Below are positions 34,049-46,775 of a stretch of DNA of 64,000 nt, in pieces. The translations under genes were made by a program, and so were the position numbers. Below the pieces are notes generated by a model that was given only the letters and a program-made list of their open reading frames with translations, was not told where the DNA came from and ran no database searches. Location of the stretch: NCBI RefSeq assembly GCF_004193775.1, contig NC_041008.1:5968731-6032730 (forward strand), in the 5' to 3' direction. This DNA comes from Glycine soja (taxonomy: Eukaryota; Streptophyta; Magnoliopsida; Fabales; Fabaceae). Every line of letters starts with the position of its first letter. Position 1 is the stretch's first letter.

Positions 34049-36158
34049 AGGAGATGAACAAATTAAGTGGCCCGGTGCCTACCCAAAAAAAAAAAAGTGG
34101 CCCAGTTTTATTATTTTTGTTTGTGTGTGAATAAAAAATGAATTCTGTGTGTGGTCTACCCAGTTAGTGGTAAAATACATTGTTCTATTCTATTTATTAT
34201 GTAATGTGTGTCATTATAAGTCTTAAACGACCCTGGAGAATAAAAATGAGGTGATAACTTGTTAGTTTGTAATACTAAAACTTAACTGTATTGTTTTACG
34301 ACAAAATAAAATAAAAATGTGTCGTAAATTATGCATGTTCTGTTCGTTCACCATTCATTTTACTTATGTTTCAAAATTCAAAGTCTTCAACATAACTCTT
34401 GAAAAAATGTCTTCAACATAATAGTCGAAATTTACCACTTTGTCCATCTCCTACAATTAACGTCTGATTGTTAGCTTTATTCAAAGGTCAACATCAGGAT
34501 TGATTATAACTCCATTGTACTAAATTATGATAGTGAACGAAAAATTCCATAATTTATTGAAATGTCATTTTTTCATGCGGTGTTAGTATAGTATGTGAAG
34601 AAATTGTAGCACTAGTAAAAAAATAATTTAGAATCCACACTTAACAACAGTTATGAAGTTATTATTATTAGGTGTTGCATAAAATATATGATGGAAGGCA
34701 GCAGCCAGACGGCGTCTAAGCAATGCTAAAAACATCTTTACTTGATGACCGCACAGTGCCACCGTTAATACTTCACATTGCTCTTAATTGATTTCTAGTA
34801 GACTATCATTCAAACACATTATAAACTTATAGTGTATGGATACTCAAAATTAAAAACGTACTTTTTAGGGTGTTCACACTCCAGCATGCATACAGAATGT
34901 TGCTCAATAGTTGAAAAGATAATTGTTTTTTTTAATTCAACCAATGAATATATCTTAATTTATTGATGGCTCAATAAATATACTTACTTTCATTGAAAAA
35001 TAAATGTAATCACTAATAAATATCATAATAATTAAAAATAAAAAATTTAACAATAAAATAGTTGTTATAATTAAGATAAAAAGAATATTATCTTATACTA
35101 TAATAGTTTTTTATTAAATAATGTCAAGAGATACACAGCGCAAGGCCTTTTTCACGAGTCTACGTCAATGCCGCTTTCAGGATTTGACTTTACATTTTCA
35201 AAGGTGGATTCGACACTAGTACACACGGTTAAGTGTTTATTTACTCCAGATTATTAAATAATTTTTTATGTATAACGGAAAAGCTAAGAGAACAATAACT
35301 TTAAGAAAAAAAAATTCAATTTGGATGAAAGTTTCATTTAATTCAATTAGAAAAAGTTTTGTTAAATGAGTAGGTGTAACTTTTCATCAACATTAAATTT
35401 CAGTTTGGATGTCATACATCATTGAAAGTCTTAATTATGAACGTGATTAAAAAAAAATATAACTTTTTCCTGTAAAAAAATATAGTTTTACTTTTATTAT
35501 TTCTTCAATTGAAGTGGATTGTGTTAATTGAAGTGGATTTTATGTAAATTGGTATGATGTTTGAAGTCTCTTAACCAAGAATATTGTTGTTCTTTTTAAT
35601 TGAGACACCTCAAACATAGGATGAATACTTATAAAGAGTAATTTAATATTTATGTCACTTACTATTTCACTAAAACAATGATATATATAAGAAATATTAT
35701 CTATTTGAATAATAATTCTAATTATATTTAGCCGTTAGTGATGGTTGGATTCCTTAGCATGAGGTTATTTGAGATGATATTATCTAGTTCTACTGTAGCA
35801 ATATAGTAGTGACTTTTGGATCGATAAAATCATGTTCACAATTATATTTCAAAAATTTTGCACTTAGTATTTACTTTAACTAACACTTAAGATTTGGGCA
35901 TATGTTTAATGTACTATACAAATTTAGAGTTAAGTCCAATCCAGAATATTTTTGTTTAGCATATTATATTAAACACAAGAAGTGTTTTTGGTTTGTATAT
36001 TGTTGTGATGTAATATTAAATTAGCATTTAAATTATTGATAACACGCATCAATTTTCTTATACCAATAGAATTGTTTTTATTAATAGGATTTATGATTTA
36101 TCATATTATTAGAATAGCTTTATCATATTTATATCAACAATTTAATTGTTAAGATACA

Positions 36159-36161
<3 letters not shown>

Positions 36162-36226
<65 letters not shown>
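36162..36226. repeat. (TA)n microsatellite
   Basis: About 65 bp of uninterrupted TA repeats. Confidence 0.95.
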
Positions 36227-36233
<7 letters not shown>

Positions 36234-38033
36234 ACTAATTCATTCAAAGCATTTTTTATGGAAAACAATTCTTATTAAATTGGAAAGAATCACAACGGGT
36301 GGCTAAGGTCTCTTTTCTAAGAATTTGGCGCCAATATATATATTAAGAATTTAAATTTATAATCACTAGTTAAACTAAAATAAATTTGTATTAATTATTT
36401 TATATGGTTAAGGATAATCCTATACATGATCATGGCTAATACAAGGCCAGCAAGATAACTATAGTGATGAGTTAACCTAGTTGACGATAAAAAAAATATA
36501 AATCTCAATAAAATATTTAAAAGAAAAAGAAAAAGAAATGAGGGTTTAAAATAGGAGTACAAATTAAAAATTATCGAAAAATGAAATTAGTATGCAATAT
36601 AACAAATGCAACCATTTTCACTTTCAGCATGACTAGTCAAGTTCTAAGTGCCACATGTACAGCCAATACAAACTAATTGAAGGGTTTGTTGGGCTGGGCT
36701 GTACAAATTGGTATCAGCGTATCGCCCACTCATAATACAAGCTTTGAATACGGGCTGCTGTTGCTGGATTGTTCAAAATTGGTTTCATGTCATATTTCAT
36801 TTATATTTTTCTGTGTAATAACAAAACATCTAGCTGTGTTAGGGAGAAAGAAAAAAATAATAATAACTATAATGAATAGAAAAATAGATTCTAATGGTGT
36901 TTAACTTGGGACAAATAAAGAAGAAAAAAAATATAAGCTATTTTTTAAAAATTGATAATTACTTTTAGTGAAATACTTTTAAAACTGTAAGAAAACTCTA
37001 AAAATAGCCACAAATTTCGCCTGCCATGCAACTTCCGACGGTTTTGGATATAGTTCGAAAAACTGTCAAAAATGTCTTTTGTCATGTAAGTTTTGGCAAT
37101 TTCAAATTGGTACAGAAAATATTGCTAAAAAATGTCAATCAAAGCTATATTGATTGTTTATTAATTTATGCTTAAACTAGTGAGGAAATAGAATATTGGT
37201 GTTATACTCATATTCTTTTATTTCTTTCCCCCCACCATTTCCTCACCATTTATTTTTTACCAGTCATACTCATAATTCCTCTGAAAGTGTAAGTGCTGCT
37301 TGAGTCTCTTTAAATAAATATTCTTATATTAGTATGTTAGGATTTGAAGGCTTTTCCTATCTTAAATCGAGCTATCTTTTCCTGGTGGCCGGCCGGTGGA
37401 ACATAAGACTTTTTTTTTTCTTTCTGTTGTTGTCTTTCAGTCTCAATTTTTATTTGCATGGGTCTTGATTAAAATTTTCCTTATTAGCAAATATCAATAA
37501 CAAAATATTATCCCATTAGATAAGATTGATCACATAAATTATATAACACCTTTTTGACATTGTTATAAATCAAAATTATAGAAATATTATTTAATCTGAT
37601 ATGTCATTTTTTGTCTTCCTCTATTCTTTTTTTATAGGACTAAAAATTATACAATTTATTTTTTTAACTAGCGCTCCTTGTGCCCTTCTTAATCTATATG
37701 TATCTATATCTTTTTAATCTGTTTTCGATCATCTTTTTCTCAATAGATTTATTAAAATACTATTGTTTTAGTATGCTAAAAAAGTTTCAAATTGTTCAAG
37801 AATCAAGAAAAAAATAATTTATAAATACTCTCTTTTTTCAAAACCATTGAAGTACCTTCTCATAATAAAACTATCAAAGTTGTAGTACCAATTGACACTG
37901 ACAGTATCTCGAATGCAGTACCTTAATAATCCTAGTAAGCTTGAAGTCAGAACAATTATGATTTATAAACAGTTAATAACCATTTAGATAATTATTTATA
38001 CTATAATTTGTTTTTATTAAATTTTCTCTAATG

Positions 38034-38612
38034 TTACTCTTGGTCTATGGCCGTGTCTATGTTTGTTAATCTCATACAGTAGTAATAAAAGTTGGACAGT
38101 CCTCTATTATTCAGCAAAGAAACACTATAAGGTGTGTTTGAATCTCGTTTAAAACAACCGCCAATCCAATTATATTTTGCCCAGTGGCCTTCAGTGTTGC
38201 TTTCAAATGTGCAAAAACGTAAAAACAAACTTAAGAGTTTTTTAGGTTCCTTAGCTATATATATATATATAGTCTTCATACTGACGTTCCTTTTAGGACT
38301 TTTTAGGTTTATTCCATAGCTAGTTATACTGGTATAGCCTTCATATATACTGACGTTCCTTTTAGGATTTTTAAAAGTTCCATCCTCCTCATTTGTATCT
38401 TTTTTTAGCTCTTCTGGGAGATTCCTCAGACTGTTTTCCCCTGTGGGGTTTGAGGTGTTTTTATCTCTCTTTTGTCTTAAAAGGATAAAAAGAAAAAAGA
38501 AGCAAGCAAACACTATAATAAAAATTCTATATATATACAAACAGACAAGTGTTGTAGTTTGCCATATTATATTTTCATTTAATAAAAAAAAATGATTTTC
38601 ATGTATTGTCAA
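38034..38612 (-). CDS. Hypothetical 192-codon frame with one membrane-like segment
   Basis: I do not recognise this frame. Residues about 18-46 are strongly hydrophobic (a possible membrane helix), followed by a basic RQKRDK stretch and an acidic tail. A PKRNVS motif occurs twice because the DNA carries a short internal duplication (about 38275-38370). AT richness and lack of family support make it more likely a chance frame than a gene. Confidence 0.15.
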   Translation of the reverse strand: MTIHENHFFLLNENIIWQTTTLVCLYIYRIFIIVFACFFFLFILLRQKRDKNTSNPTGENSLRNLPEELKKDTNEEDGTFKNPKRNVSIYEGYTSITSYGINLKSPKRNVSMKTIYIYIAKEPKKLLSLFLRFCTFESNTEGHWAKYNWIGGCFKRDSNTPYSVSLLNNRGLSNFYYYCMRLTNIDTAIDQE

Positions 38613-39022
38613 TTAATAAAAAAATATTTTAAGTATAAATTTTTCAAATAATTATTTATTAAAAGGTTAACAAATTTTCTCCACATGTGCACTGTTAGTG
38701 TATTGTAATTAAATTCAAAATTAAATTATTTGTATAAATATAAAAGTCTATATCAATAATATATATATATATATATATATTATACTAATAAATAATTTTA
38801 TTAATGTAGAAAATTGATATAATTATTATATTAAATGTTAATGTAATACTTAAATCACATTATTTACGTAAATTTACAATATTTATAATTTACATTCGTG
38901 GTTAAATTTTGATAGACAAATTGAATCTATATCAATACAAGAGCTACTTTTTTTTGGTAATGAATACGATTTAATTTATATACAAGAGGCATATATATAT
39001 GTCTCTAATATAACATAATAAA

Positions 39023-39024
<2 letters not shown>

Positions 39025-39095
<71 letters not shown>
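39025..39095. repeat. (AT)n microsatellite
   Basis: About 70 bp of uninterrupted AT repeats. Confidence 0.95.
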
Positions 39096-39100
<5 letters not shown>

Positions 39101-39316
39101 GTGGATCCTCCTAACTACTTATCTAAACCAAATCTAAGAACCAGTTTTTTCATGGTGAGAAGAACCAATCTTCGTAATTTCGATTATCTGAGCTAAAATA
39201 TAGGAGGCATTTTAAAAGGCAATTCCAATTCCAAAAAAAACCAAACAGTTACATGACAAAAAATATATGTATGACTTATTTATATATTTTGAAGCTTTTA
39301 TTTATTAGTTAGCTTC

Positions 39317-39523
39317 TCAGTATGTCAGGTTGAACTTTTTCGCAGCAGGTTGACTTGCATAGATGCTGCTTGTATCAACCCAAAACTGAAGTATTGTTGG
39401 GGTCTTAGCTCTCGTGGTTAACTTTTTGTTGGAGTCAGTGGCCAAGGAATCTTTTGAAAACTCCTTCCACTGGCTTACTACTAGTGAGTCTGATGATTTG
39501 ACTGCTTCATTTATGTCCCTCAA
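39317..39523 (-). CDS. Unrecognised short frame
   Basis: 68 codons ending AAKKFNLTY. The composition is more protein-like than its surroundings (mixed polar residues, little low complexity), so it may be an exon or relic of a host gene. I cannot name a family and see no partner exon nearby. Confidence 0.2.
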   Translation of the reverse strand: MRDINEAVKSSDSLVVSQWKEFSKDSLATDSNKKLTTRAKTPTILQFWVDTSSIYASQPAAKKFNLTY

Positions 39524-41282
39524 TTATCGTTTTATGACTTGTTTTTGCCCAAATGAACTCGTTTCGTGAAATAATCTGGTGCTTGAAACTGCTTAAATTC
39601 AAATTCCATGCTCGTGGTGTTTAATTTGCCTAATTATTTTTCTGTTGACACATTTCACTTCTGGAGATGATCAAGTATTTCTGTTTAAACTTACAAATAA
39701 TTTCCCCTGTATTTTTCTACAACAAGCTGTTTGTGTTTATTATGATGGTGAATGTTGTATACTTTGTCTTCCCAAATGCAGTACAATATAATCTTAATTG
39801 TTTACATGCATGCTGCCCCACCCCCTCTCCTTTTCCTTAATGATGGATCATCTAAAGTGTGGATGTACCGTGAGAAAATGAAAATATAAATTGTAATCAT
39901 GAGAACATGGAAGGAATAGGTGTTAGTATTTTTTTTTAATCTATAAGAATCTAATTTAAGTATCAAGAAATTTATAATAACTGATGAACAGTGTTCAATC
40001 TAGCTAGAAGACCTCCTTGATGGTAAATCCATAATTTGTTAACAACAGTTTGTATTTGATCAGAAGTTAAATGATTTTTTTTATTCCAATTCTAAGTTGT
40101 GATTTATTGATCCACTTTAGACATTCTAATCCCTAAAATGACGTCTTAATTCTGAAAACCTTTATCTATTTATTTTCTTGATTTTATATTATATTTGCTT
40201 TAGTATTGACAAGATTATACAAATGTTTCTTATTTTTAAATGAAATATGTATATTTTTATATTGAAGTTTTTCAAATATTAGTCTATCATCTGGTAAATC
40301 TGTACTTACACAATTTGAATGTACCGATACAACAGTTCAAGTATGGGTGCCCACTGTCCACATGTAGATCCAACCCAGTAAAAATTGAAGAAAAAAAAAC
40401 GATTCAAAGAATCAAAAATTGAAATTTTAATAAATTAAAAATAAAATAAAAATCATTCTTTTTATTAAGTTAATTGGACTGGGTTTCATATTTGATTTTA
40501 AACATCAATCCAAAGAGAATTTATACATATACGCATATATTTTTGTTTATAAATTTATGGCATTATTCTCTCTCTCTCTCACACACACACACATTATAAA
40601 AATTTATACTTATTTATAAAAAATATAATTAATTAAAGATAATTTTTAGTAACTATTTGAGTAAAATATATAAATATAAGACTTGATATGTTTTTACTCT
40701 CGAATTTGTTATAATTTTGTTTGACCTCTATATTTAAAATTTAATTGTTTTTTCCCTGTGATTAGTGTGTTTATTAAATTTAATAAATATATTATAGATG
40801 TTTCAAAAATATTATATTAATAATATTATTAAAATTAATTATATTATTTTTAAAATATAATGAATATCACTATTTAATGTCTATATAATTCTTTCTTTTG
40901 GTGAAAAAGTTTATTCAAATATTACATTAATAAAATATTATACTTTTCTAAAAAAAATTATTATACTTCCTTAAAGTCTAATTTACTTGTGTAATTGTTC
41001 TAACAGATATGTATGATTATCATAAAGAGATAAATTCTAGAGACATTTGGGATCAAATTGTGAGACCCTAACAACAATTTACACTTATGGACCAACAATC
41101 CAACATTCAAATGACTAGAACAAGATAATTAAATATTAGATGACCATCTAATTTACTTAAACATAAAAACATATACCCATTTCTTTCATCGCTTTTCTGT
41201 CTCAGCTGGATATTCTTTTTTTTTTTTATTCGTCATAGCACTAACTACCTCTCAATTTCTCCCTCTTGTTTTTTTCTTTTTT

Positions 41283-42889
41283 CTATGTCTCATTTTCTTC
41301 CATCCCAACACACCCCAAAATGGAATCCCAAAATGGAATGCATCTTTGGCATTTCCACTTCTTAAATAGGCTCCGTTTCAAACCAACTTCTTTGGATGTC
41401 AAAGACGCCCTCAACAGGTTCAGTGCCTGAGCAAAATAGGCACAATAATGAACATCACTTCTAAATTGAAAAGGGCATATATAGAGGGTAACATGGAAGA
41501 AATATTGACCAAATTAAGACAAATGCAGACTAAATCTATTAATATGAATCAAATATTCTTAAAACAAATATCGTGGCGGTGCCAAGAGTGGATTGCTAAT
41601 ATTATTACCTCATGTGACTTCCTGATTTCCACCATATGTTCCTTCAAATCATCAAACTTGACATTCCCCAGCTCTTGCATATACTGAATGCTAGAAGTAG
41701 TTGTCAATTGCCTCACTTTCAGATCATCGCTCACAACAAATAGACACGGCCTCTTCATAAATCCCACAGCAGCTTCTCTTGCTCCATCATAACATCTTGG
41801 CTCAAAAAGTTTCAGTTTTGCTGGATATTCTAACATTTCTTTTTTCTCTGAAATCATTGTACGCCCCTCATTGTTATCTTTCACTACCACAGTGCCATAC
41901 CAATACGTAGGAGTGTATTCTTGTGAAGCATTTAGTGGATTGCTCCCACAACCAAATTGAGGAGCGACCCTTGGATTCAGTAAGGATTTGTTTGATGACC
42001 CTATGAACCATGATGCATTGAGCTTCTTCACACTCGCGTACAAGTTATCAATGCTTCCCAACGATGATTTGCCATTCATAAGGTTCAGAATAGATCCAAG
42101 AGGTGTTGTGAGGAAGCTGACTAGAAAATCAACGAAATCTCCATCTGCTTCAGCAAACAGAACCTTGTTCTTTGATTTGCTCACCATTAGCTTGATTTCT
42201 ACAGAACCTTTCCAATGACTCGGGCCAGTATCGGGTGAGAAAGAGTACGATGGCTCAATTTTTTTTCTGTTTGGAATGAATACATCACTTAGTGGAGATT
42301 TGGAGGTTAATGCGTGCTTTAATATGCTAAATATCTGAACAAGGAAGAGAAAAAAAAGTAAGAACAAAGCAAGTTTTAATTCATCAAACAAGGAAATTTC
42401 ATACCAATACCAAAGTATTCTGTAAAGGAAAGGTCTTGCAAATCTACAACTTTACATACATACATACATAAGTCATAAGTGCAAGTCACAAAAATGTATT
42501 GAATCCAATGTATCTGAACTTTCTGCCACAAAATAATCATTTTTATCCCTTAAATGTATCTTTTTCATTGGCATAAACTTACAACTACTATTTGTTTCCC
42601 AATACATATCCATGCTCAAGCTTTTAAGTGCGCGATTCTAACATACTAATTGAAGAAAATGTCTTATTTGATTTAGAAATTTGGAGGATTGAAGAGAAAC
42701 ACAAGGCAAAATCCCAGTTCCCTAACTTCTAACCAAATGAATATAAAGCAATAATACCTCCCTCGGGCCGACATCTTGAGACATTTCTTGCATCTTGCTG
42801 AAATCTGTGTGTCCAAATAGGAGGGGTGTTTGAAGGGAGTCACTTGGAGAGCTACGGAACACTTCCAAGCCATCAAAGATAAAGGCATG
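41283..42889 (-). CDS. DUF674 family protein, 5'-truncated, three exons
   Basis: Minus-strand exons: 42889-42758, 42334-41609 and 41426-41283 (stop TAG at 41285-41283). Both introns have GT-AG ends (GAG|GTATTA to TTCAG|ATA; GAG|GTAATA to GCTCAG|GCA) and are phase 0. The total is about 333 residues. The middle exon holds the DUF674 core, with KNKVLFAEADGDFVDFLVSF followed by PLGSI, and later GFMKRPCLFVVSDDLKV. The first exon ends MSQDVGPRE and continues IFSILKHALTSKSPLSDVF, the usual end of the first of two DUF674 repeats. The exon starts at an acceptor (GACTTAG), so an upstream exon with the first repeat is expected, but none is visible up to 43.8 kb. DUF674 has no established function. It may be a truncated gene or pseudogene. 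Confidence 0.7.
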
Positions 42890-43800
42890 CTAAGTCAGTA
42901 TGTCATGTCAGGAGCTGTGAAATGAACATAGCATGTTCTCACTTCTCGTTTTTAGTCTTGATCACTAGCAATGTGGGACTGGTTGATTGTCCAAATGTAA
43001 AAAGAGTCATATATGCAAGGGACGACAATGATTAGAGGAAGTGATAATAATTGGAATAGAGGGATCAAAAACCATTTTATCTTGTTTGATTGGCTTCTAT
43101 ATGAATAAGATAATTCGTCACTACGACGGGGCATTCATAACAGAACCAGCAGTATTACATGACCATGGCAACATGGTGGCAAAAAATATCTGCCAACAAT
43201 ATTGGTAGTGGGGAGTTTCAACATAAAGCTAAAAAGATTGCTAACCTATCAGATACCCTTATCCTGCCATATCTTTCTTAGCATTCTAACTGTCTGACCT
43301 GCTTTTGAAATCCAAAATGAACCTATTGCCTGCCCACGAAAAATGGCAGCTTTCAACGTATTGATTAATATTAATTAAAATGAACTAATTTAAAATGGCG
43401 GCTTTCTTGTAAAATGAACTAATTTAAGAGATATATGATTAGTTTTAGAAGTATTAAATTTTTTTATCTCAAAATTAATTTTGAACCAAATATCTAAACA
43501 TTTATCTAACATTAATATACTTGAGTTCGCTGTTAGAATATTTGAGGAAATTGAGAGCGGGACTAAACGACTGGATGTGTAGGCAAATAAGGACATTTTG
43601 ACGGTTAGAAAGCCAGCAAAATGAGATTAATATGAGAAAAGAAAAACGATAGAAAGAAAGAAAGCAGTACTCTCGCATGGATATTCAAAAAATTGATAAG
43701 GATTGAATAAGTAACTAGTTGGTGTGAATTAATTAAGAAGAGCATCATTATAGTTACCTCTATGATCTATCAATTTGGCACACAATTCAACAGGTATATG
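42890..43800. other. Spacer between DUF674 gene and NLR relic
   Basis: I searched both strands for the missing first DUF674 repeat and saw none. The short minus frames at 42952-43134 and 43390-43596 are unrecognised. Nothing else was found. Confidence 0.5.
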
Positions 43801-44450
43801 TTGACAATTGTAATTGCCATAAAAGTGTGTTTCCCGAATCAGTAGCCAAAGATCTTGTGAAACTTGAAAATCTAGTTATTGCAGATGATAATGCAATAGT
43901 TGCAATATACGTCTAATCGATTGCCCCTGGATGAAAACTTTCAGCCCTGTCAACAACTGGTTTTCTGCAGCAAATGATTTGAGCTTTATTTTCTCATTAA
44001 TATACAGTCAATCATATAGACTACTAACACACGCCATTGTACTTTATCATCAGTATAATATGTTAAAGGATCTCAAATCTTTATAAACAATCTCTTACCA
44101 ACCATCTAAACTATTTTCCATTATTTTCTTCTCCGTTGGACCCTCAATAACATCTCCCTATTGATCTCATTTATCAAATGTTTCATCTTAAAATTTTAAA
44201 CTCTAAACAAATTTGTATGCGCACATACAATATCAAAACCTTTCCACCTTATTAATAGCTAGCCTGGTTCCATTTTTTGGCTTTTAAGTAAATTATATTT
44301 TTTTTTCTTTTAAAATGACTTGTTTGCACCTATTTAATTGAAATAATTAATTTTTCATTAATTATCAGGCATATTTAAGTATGAAAGATCATTTTTCAAT
44401 TATATATAAAAGTGTTGGATCTATAACTATCCTAAACTGACTTATGTGTT
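43801..44450 (+). pseudogene. Relic of an NLR LRR module
   Basis: Positions 43801-43900 align with NLR-1 exon 5 around its FPASVAKD motif (here FPESVAKDLVKLENL). A stretch encoding DCPWMKTFSP follows at about 43918-43947, resembling the CPWME motif of type B exons. Positions 43975-44275 align with NLR-1 intron 5 (23070-23365), and 44405-44450 with the end of intron 7 (26305-26340). The piece is thus a shuffled, non-coding remnant of an A+B exon module, lying between the two NLR genes in the same orientation. Confidence 0.75.
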
Positions 44451-44847
44451 CTTGATTGTTTATGTGATTATGAGAAAGCTTAATAATTTGTAAAGTTTTT
44501 AATAATTTTATACTAATTTCTTATGGATGATGCATGATTTGTATAATACACTTAATGAAATTATTTATATGAATTTTAAGTAAGACCAATTACATGGGAT
44601 TTTACTTAATAAAAAATTGATTTTACTTTACAAATTAATTTTAAAATAGTCTTAAAATATATAATTTAATATCGAATTCATCTTTAAATATTATAATTTA
44701 AAAAAAAATTTACAAACGATCAAATATTAAGTATTACTTTAATTTGTACTTAGTAATTTTTTTTAATATATTAAATACTTACTTGTTTTGTTCTATAATT
44801 TCTTTAAGTCACATTAATCAAACACTATTTTAATTTGTATAACACTA

Positions 44848-44896
<49 letters not shown>

Positions 44897-45719
44897 CGTG
44901 CTATGTTGTTGACTCCAATTAAAATTATTTGTAAGATTATTTTTATGCGTACAAATATTTTTTTGAACTAATTAATTAAATTTACATTTCTGATTTTTTT
45001 ACAATCACTTTTTTCTTTCTCATTATTTTTTGTTATCACTTTTTCGGTTCTAGATAAAAATAAATTTCAATTATTGATGAAAAAAATTAATAGTTGATAT
45101 TCTAACACATTGCCATATGACAAAAAATTACCTATTATACTCTCTGATTTACCTAATAAATCTCTGCAAATATTAACAATGTATGAATTTAAAGTTCACA
45201 TGAACTGTTTGATTAAATTGACCAGTAAAAATGAGGTGATAATTTGGACGTGCACATAATAATAACATCGTATTTACAACTACAATTAAGAGATGTTGGT
45301 AGGAGATTTTTTTAAAGTTTTTCAGAGAATCCTAAATTCCTACATTTGATATGTATATTTTAAAAATTATTTATACAAATCTAATATTCCCATGGATAAT
45401 TTTTTAATTGAGTGTCTAATGAGTTTTTCATGAAACATGATAAAAGAAGATAAAAATTTAACTTTTTAAGTTAAATAATAATTTTACGGTGATAAGTATA
45501 ATTAAAAATTTTCATATATCATTTAATTTGATAAACATTTAAATTTTTGGAATAAAAACATCACATTAATATTGGATTTCCAAAAATCTTATACACCTAT
45601 TTCTAGAAATATTTATGAAAAACCAAATGTATATTATTCTAATCACATTCGAATCATAATTTTTAAGATTTATGATTTCCTGATTAAAAAAACTTTTTAT
45701 CCCAAGCAAGTTTTCAGTA
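44451..45719. other. AT-rich spacer with TA microsatellite
   Basis: Contains a TA run at about 44852-44894 and otherwise unstructured AT-rich DNA. No gene or element seen. Confidence 0.6.
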
Positions 45720-45755
45720 TGGCACATAGTCAATCTGATAATCACCTTTCCCCTT
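45720..45755 (-). pseudogene. Fragment of mitochondrial ribosomal protein mL46 (third piece)
   Basis: The minus strand encodes KGKGDYQIDYV. This closely matches what I recall of the plant mL46 (54S L46/L17-like) region RGKGDYQIDYVPAPR, which directly follows the segment found at 49732-49791. The frame is closed shortly after. It is a short relic only. Confidence 0.5.
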
Positions 45756-46239
45756 GGATTGAAAAGAGGGACCAAACCTGTATTTTGGCAGTTGTCAGTT
45801 GCGAGTCTTGTGAGTTAAATTTTGCTAGCCTCTGTTTTACATATTGATGACTAGACTGTCATAGGACTGTTTTGTAACAGTTTTATGTCTTCTTGTAACT
45901 AATAGTTTATATTATTATGACTAAAACTGGCAGATCGGAAATGTTTTAGGTGGCATGGGTATTAATATTAACTATACGGATCCATGTTAATCATGCTTTA
46001 AGTATTGCAACTTAACAAACAACCAAGTCAAATTTTTTTAACAAGTTCTGCTGCTTTTTCAATTGGATTACAAAAAATGTCAAACTGCAACTTCAAAATT
46101 AATACAATTATCTGCATATTCACTCATATACATGCCTGTTAATATTTTTTAGTTGTTAATATTTGTTAGTGAAGGAGTTGATCAGTTGTTAATATCTGTT
46201 GGTTTGTTTAGGCATCTTGTCATTTGAAGGGAAAGCTAT

Positions 46240-46640
46240 CTGGTCTCTCAAATATCCAGGGAAATCGTTCATTTTGTATGTTCTACACTAACCTAAGTTT
46301 GCTACCACATTGGCATAGCATTTGGGATTTTACGGTTCAATAATAAAAATTCATTCTTTCCTGAAGAATCTGAACCATTTCTTTCAAAACCATCCATATT
46401 CACAAGTGCATCAGCAGATTCATCAAAAAATAATTTGATTTGTTACATTGTTCACGTAATTGTTATTTGCAACCCTTTCATATATCCTAGTAACCCATAA
46501 CTCATTAAAACTGGGCTTCTCAAAAGTCAATCATGTTTCCTTCAAACTTAACATATTTGCCTTTGTTTCAACTCTCTAATGTAACTATGGAGCAGTAATA
46601 TAATCAATTTTGTGGGAAACAAAAGCAAGAGATCACAAGT
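46240..46640 (+). repeat. Duplicated unknown segment, copy 1
   Basis: The segment matches 49118-49465 with small indels (for example the added AATAATAAAAA near 46340). In the other copy the plus-strand frame is open for 83 codons; here it is broken. The two copies lie on either side of 2.5 kb of AT-rich DNA and next to mL46 pieces. Confidence 0.8.
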
Positions 46641-46742
46641 ATCAATGACCAGTGGCAATCTCTCAAAGAGCACAGAAGCAACAAGGTTGTCGGAGCTTGT
46701 GCTGAATCCTCTCCTGGTAAAGAGAGGCCGAACCAGTGACAT
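46640..46742 (-). pseudogene. Fragment of mitochondrial ribosomal protein mL46 (N-terminal piece)
   Basis: On the minus strand an ATG at 46742 begins MSLVRPLFTRRGFSTSS followed by ASVLFERLPLVI. The first part is rich in Arg and Ser like a mitochondrial presequence; the second matches the conserved mL46 start (ASVLFERLPVVIPK as I recall it). The homology stops at the junction with the duplicated segment. On the minus strand this N-terminal piece lies downstream of the later piece at 49.75 kb, so the order is scrambled. Confidence 0.5.
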
Positions 46743-46775
46743 TTTCATCTTGAATCTATGCATATGAAAAAACAT

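Larger units (their letters stand above)
34049..41282. other. AT-rich intergenic region
   Basis: About 7.2 kb without a convincing gene. It holds TA microsatellites (36162-36226, 38761-38780, 39025-39095) and a CT/CA-rich stretch near 40567-40592. Weak frames at 36677-36904, 38034-38612, 39317-39523 and 40240-40422 show no domain I recognise. No retrotransposon ends or inverted repeats were found by eye. Confidence 0.6.

Noticed and set aside
34612..34632. CACTAGTAAAAAAA-type sequence resembling a CACTA transposon end
   Set aside because: No matching inverted end, 3-bp target duplication or transposase was found within the following several kilobases.
36677..36904. 75-codon plus-strand frame
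   Set aside because: No domain, ends in a poly-Lys/Ile run from AT-rich DNA, and no splice partner seen.
42673..42888. 71-codon minus-strand frame starting at an ATG
   Set aside because: The true coding frame there is the DUF674 exon 42889-42758 in another phase, joined by good splice sites to the next exon.
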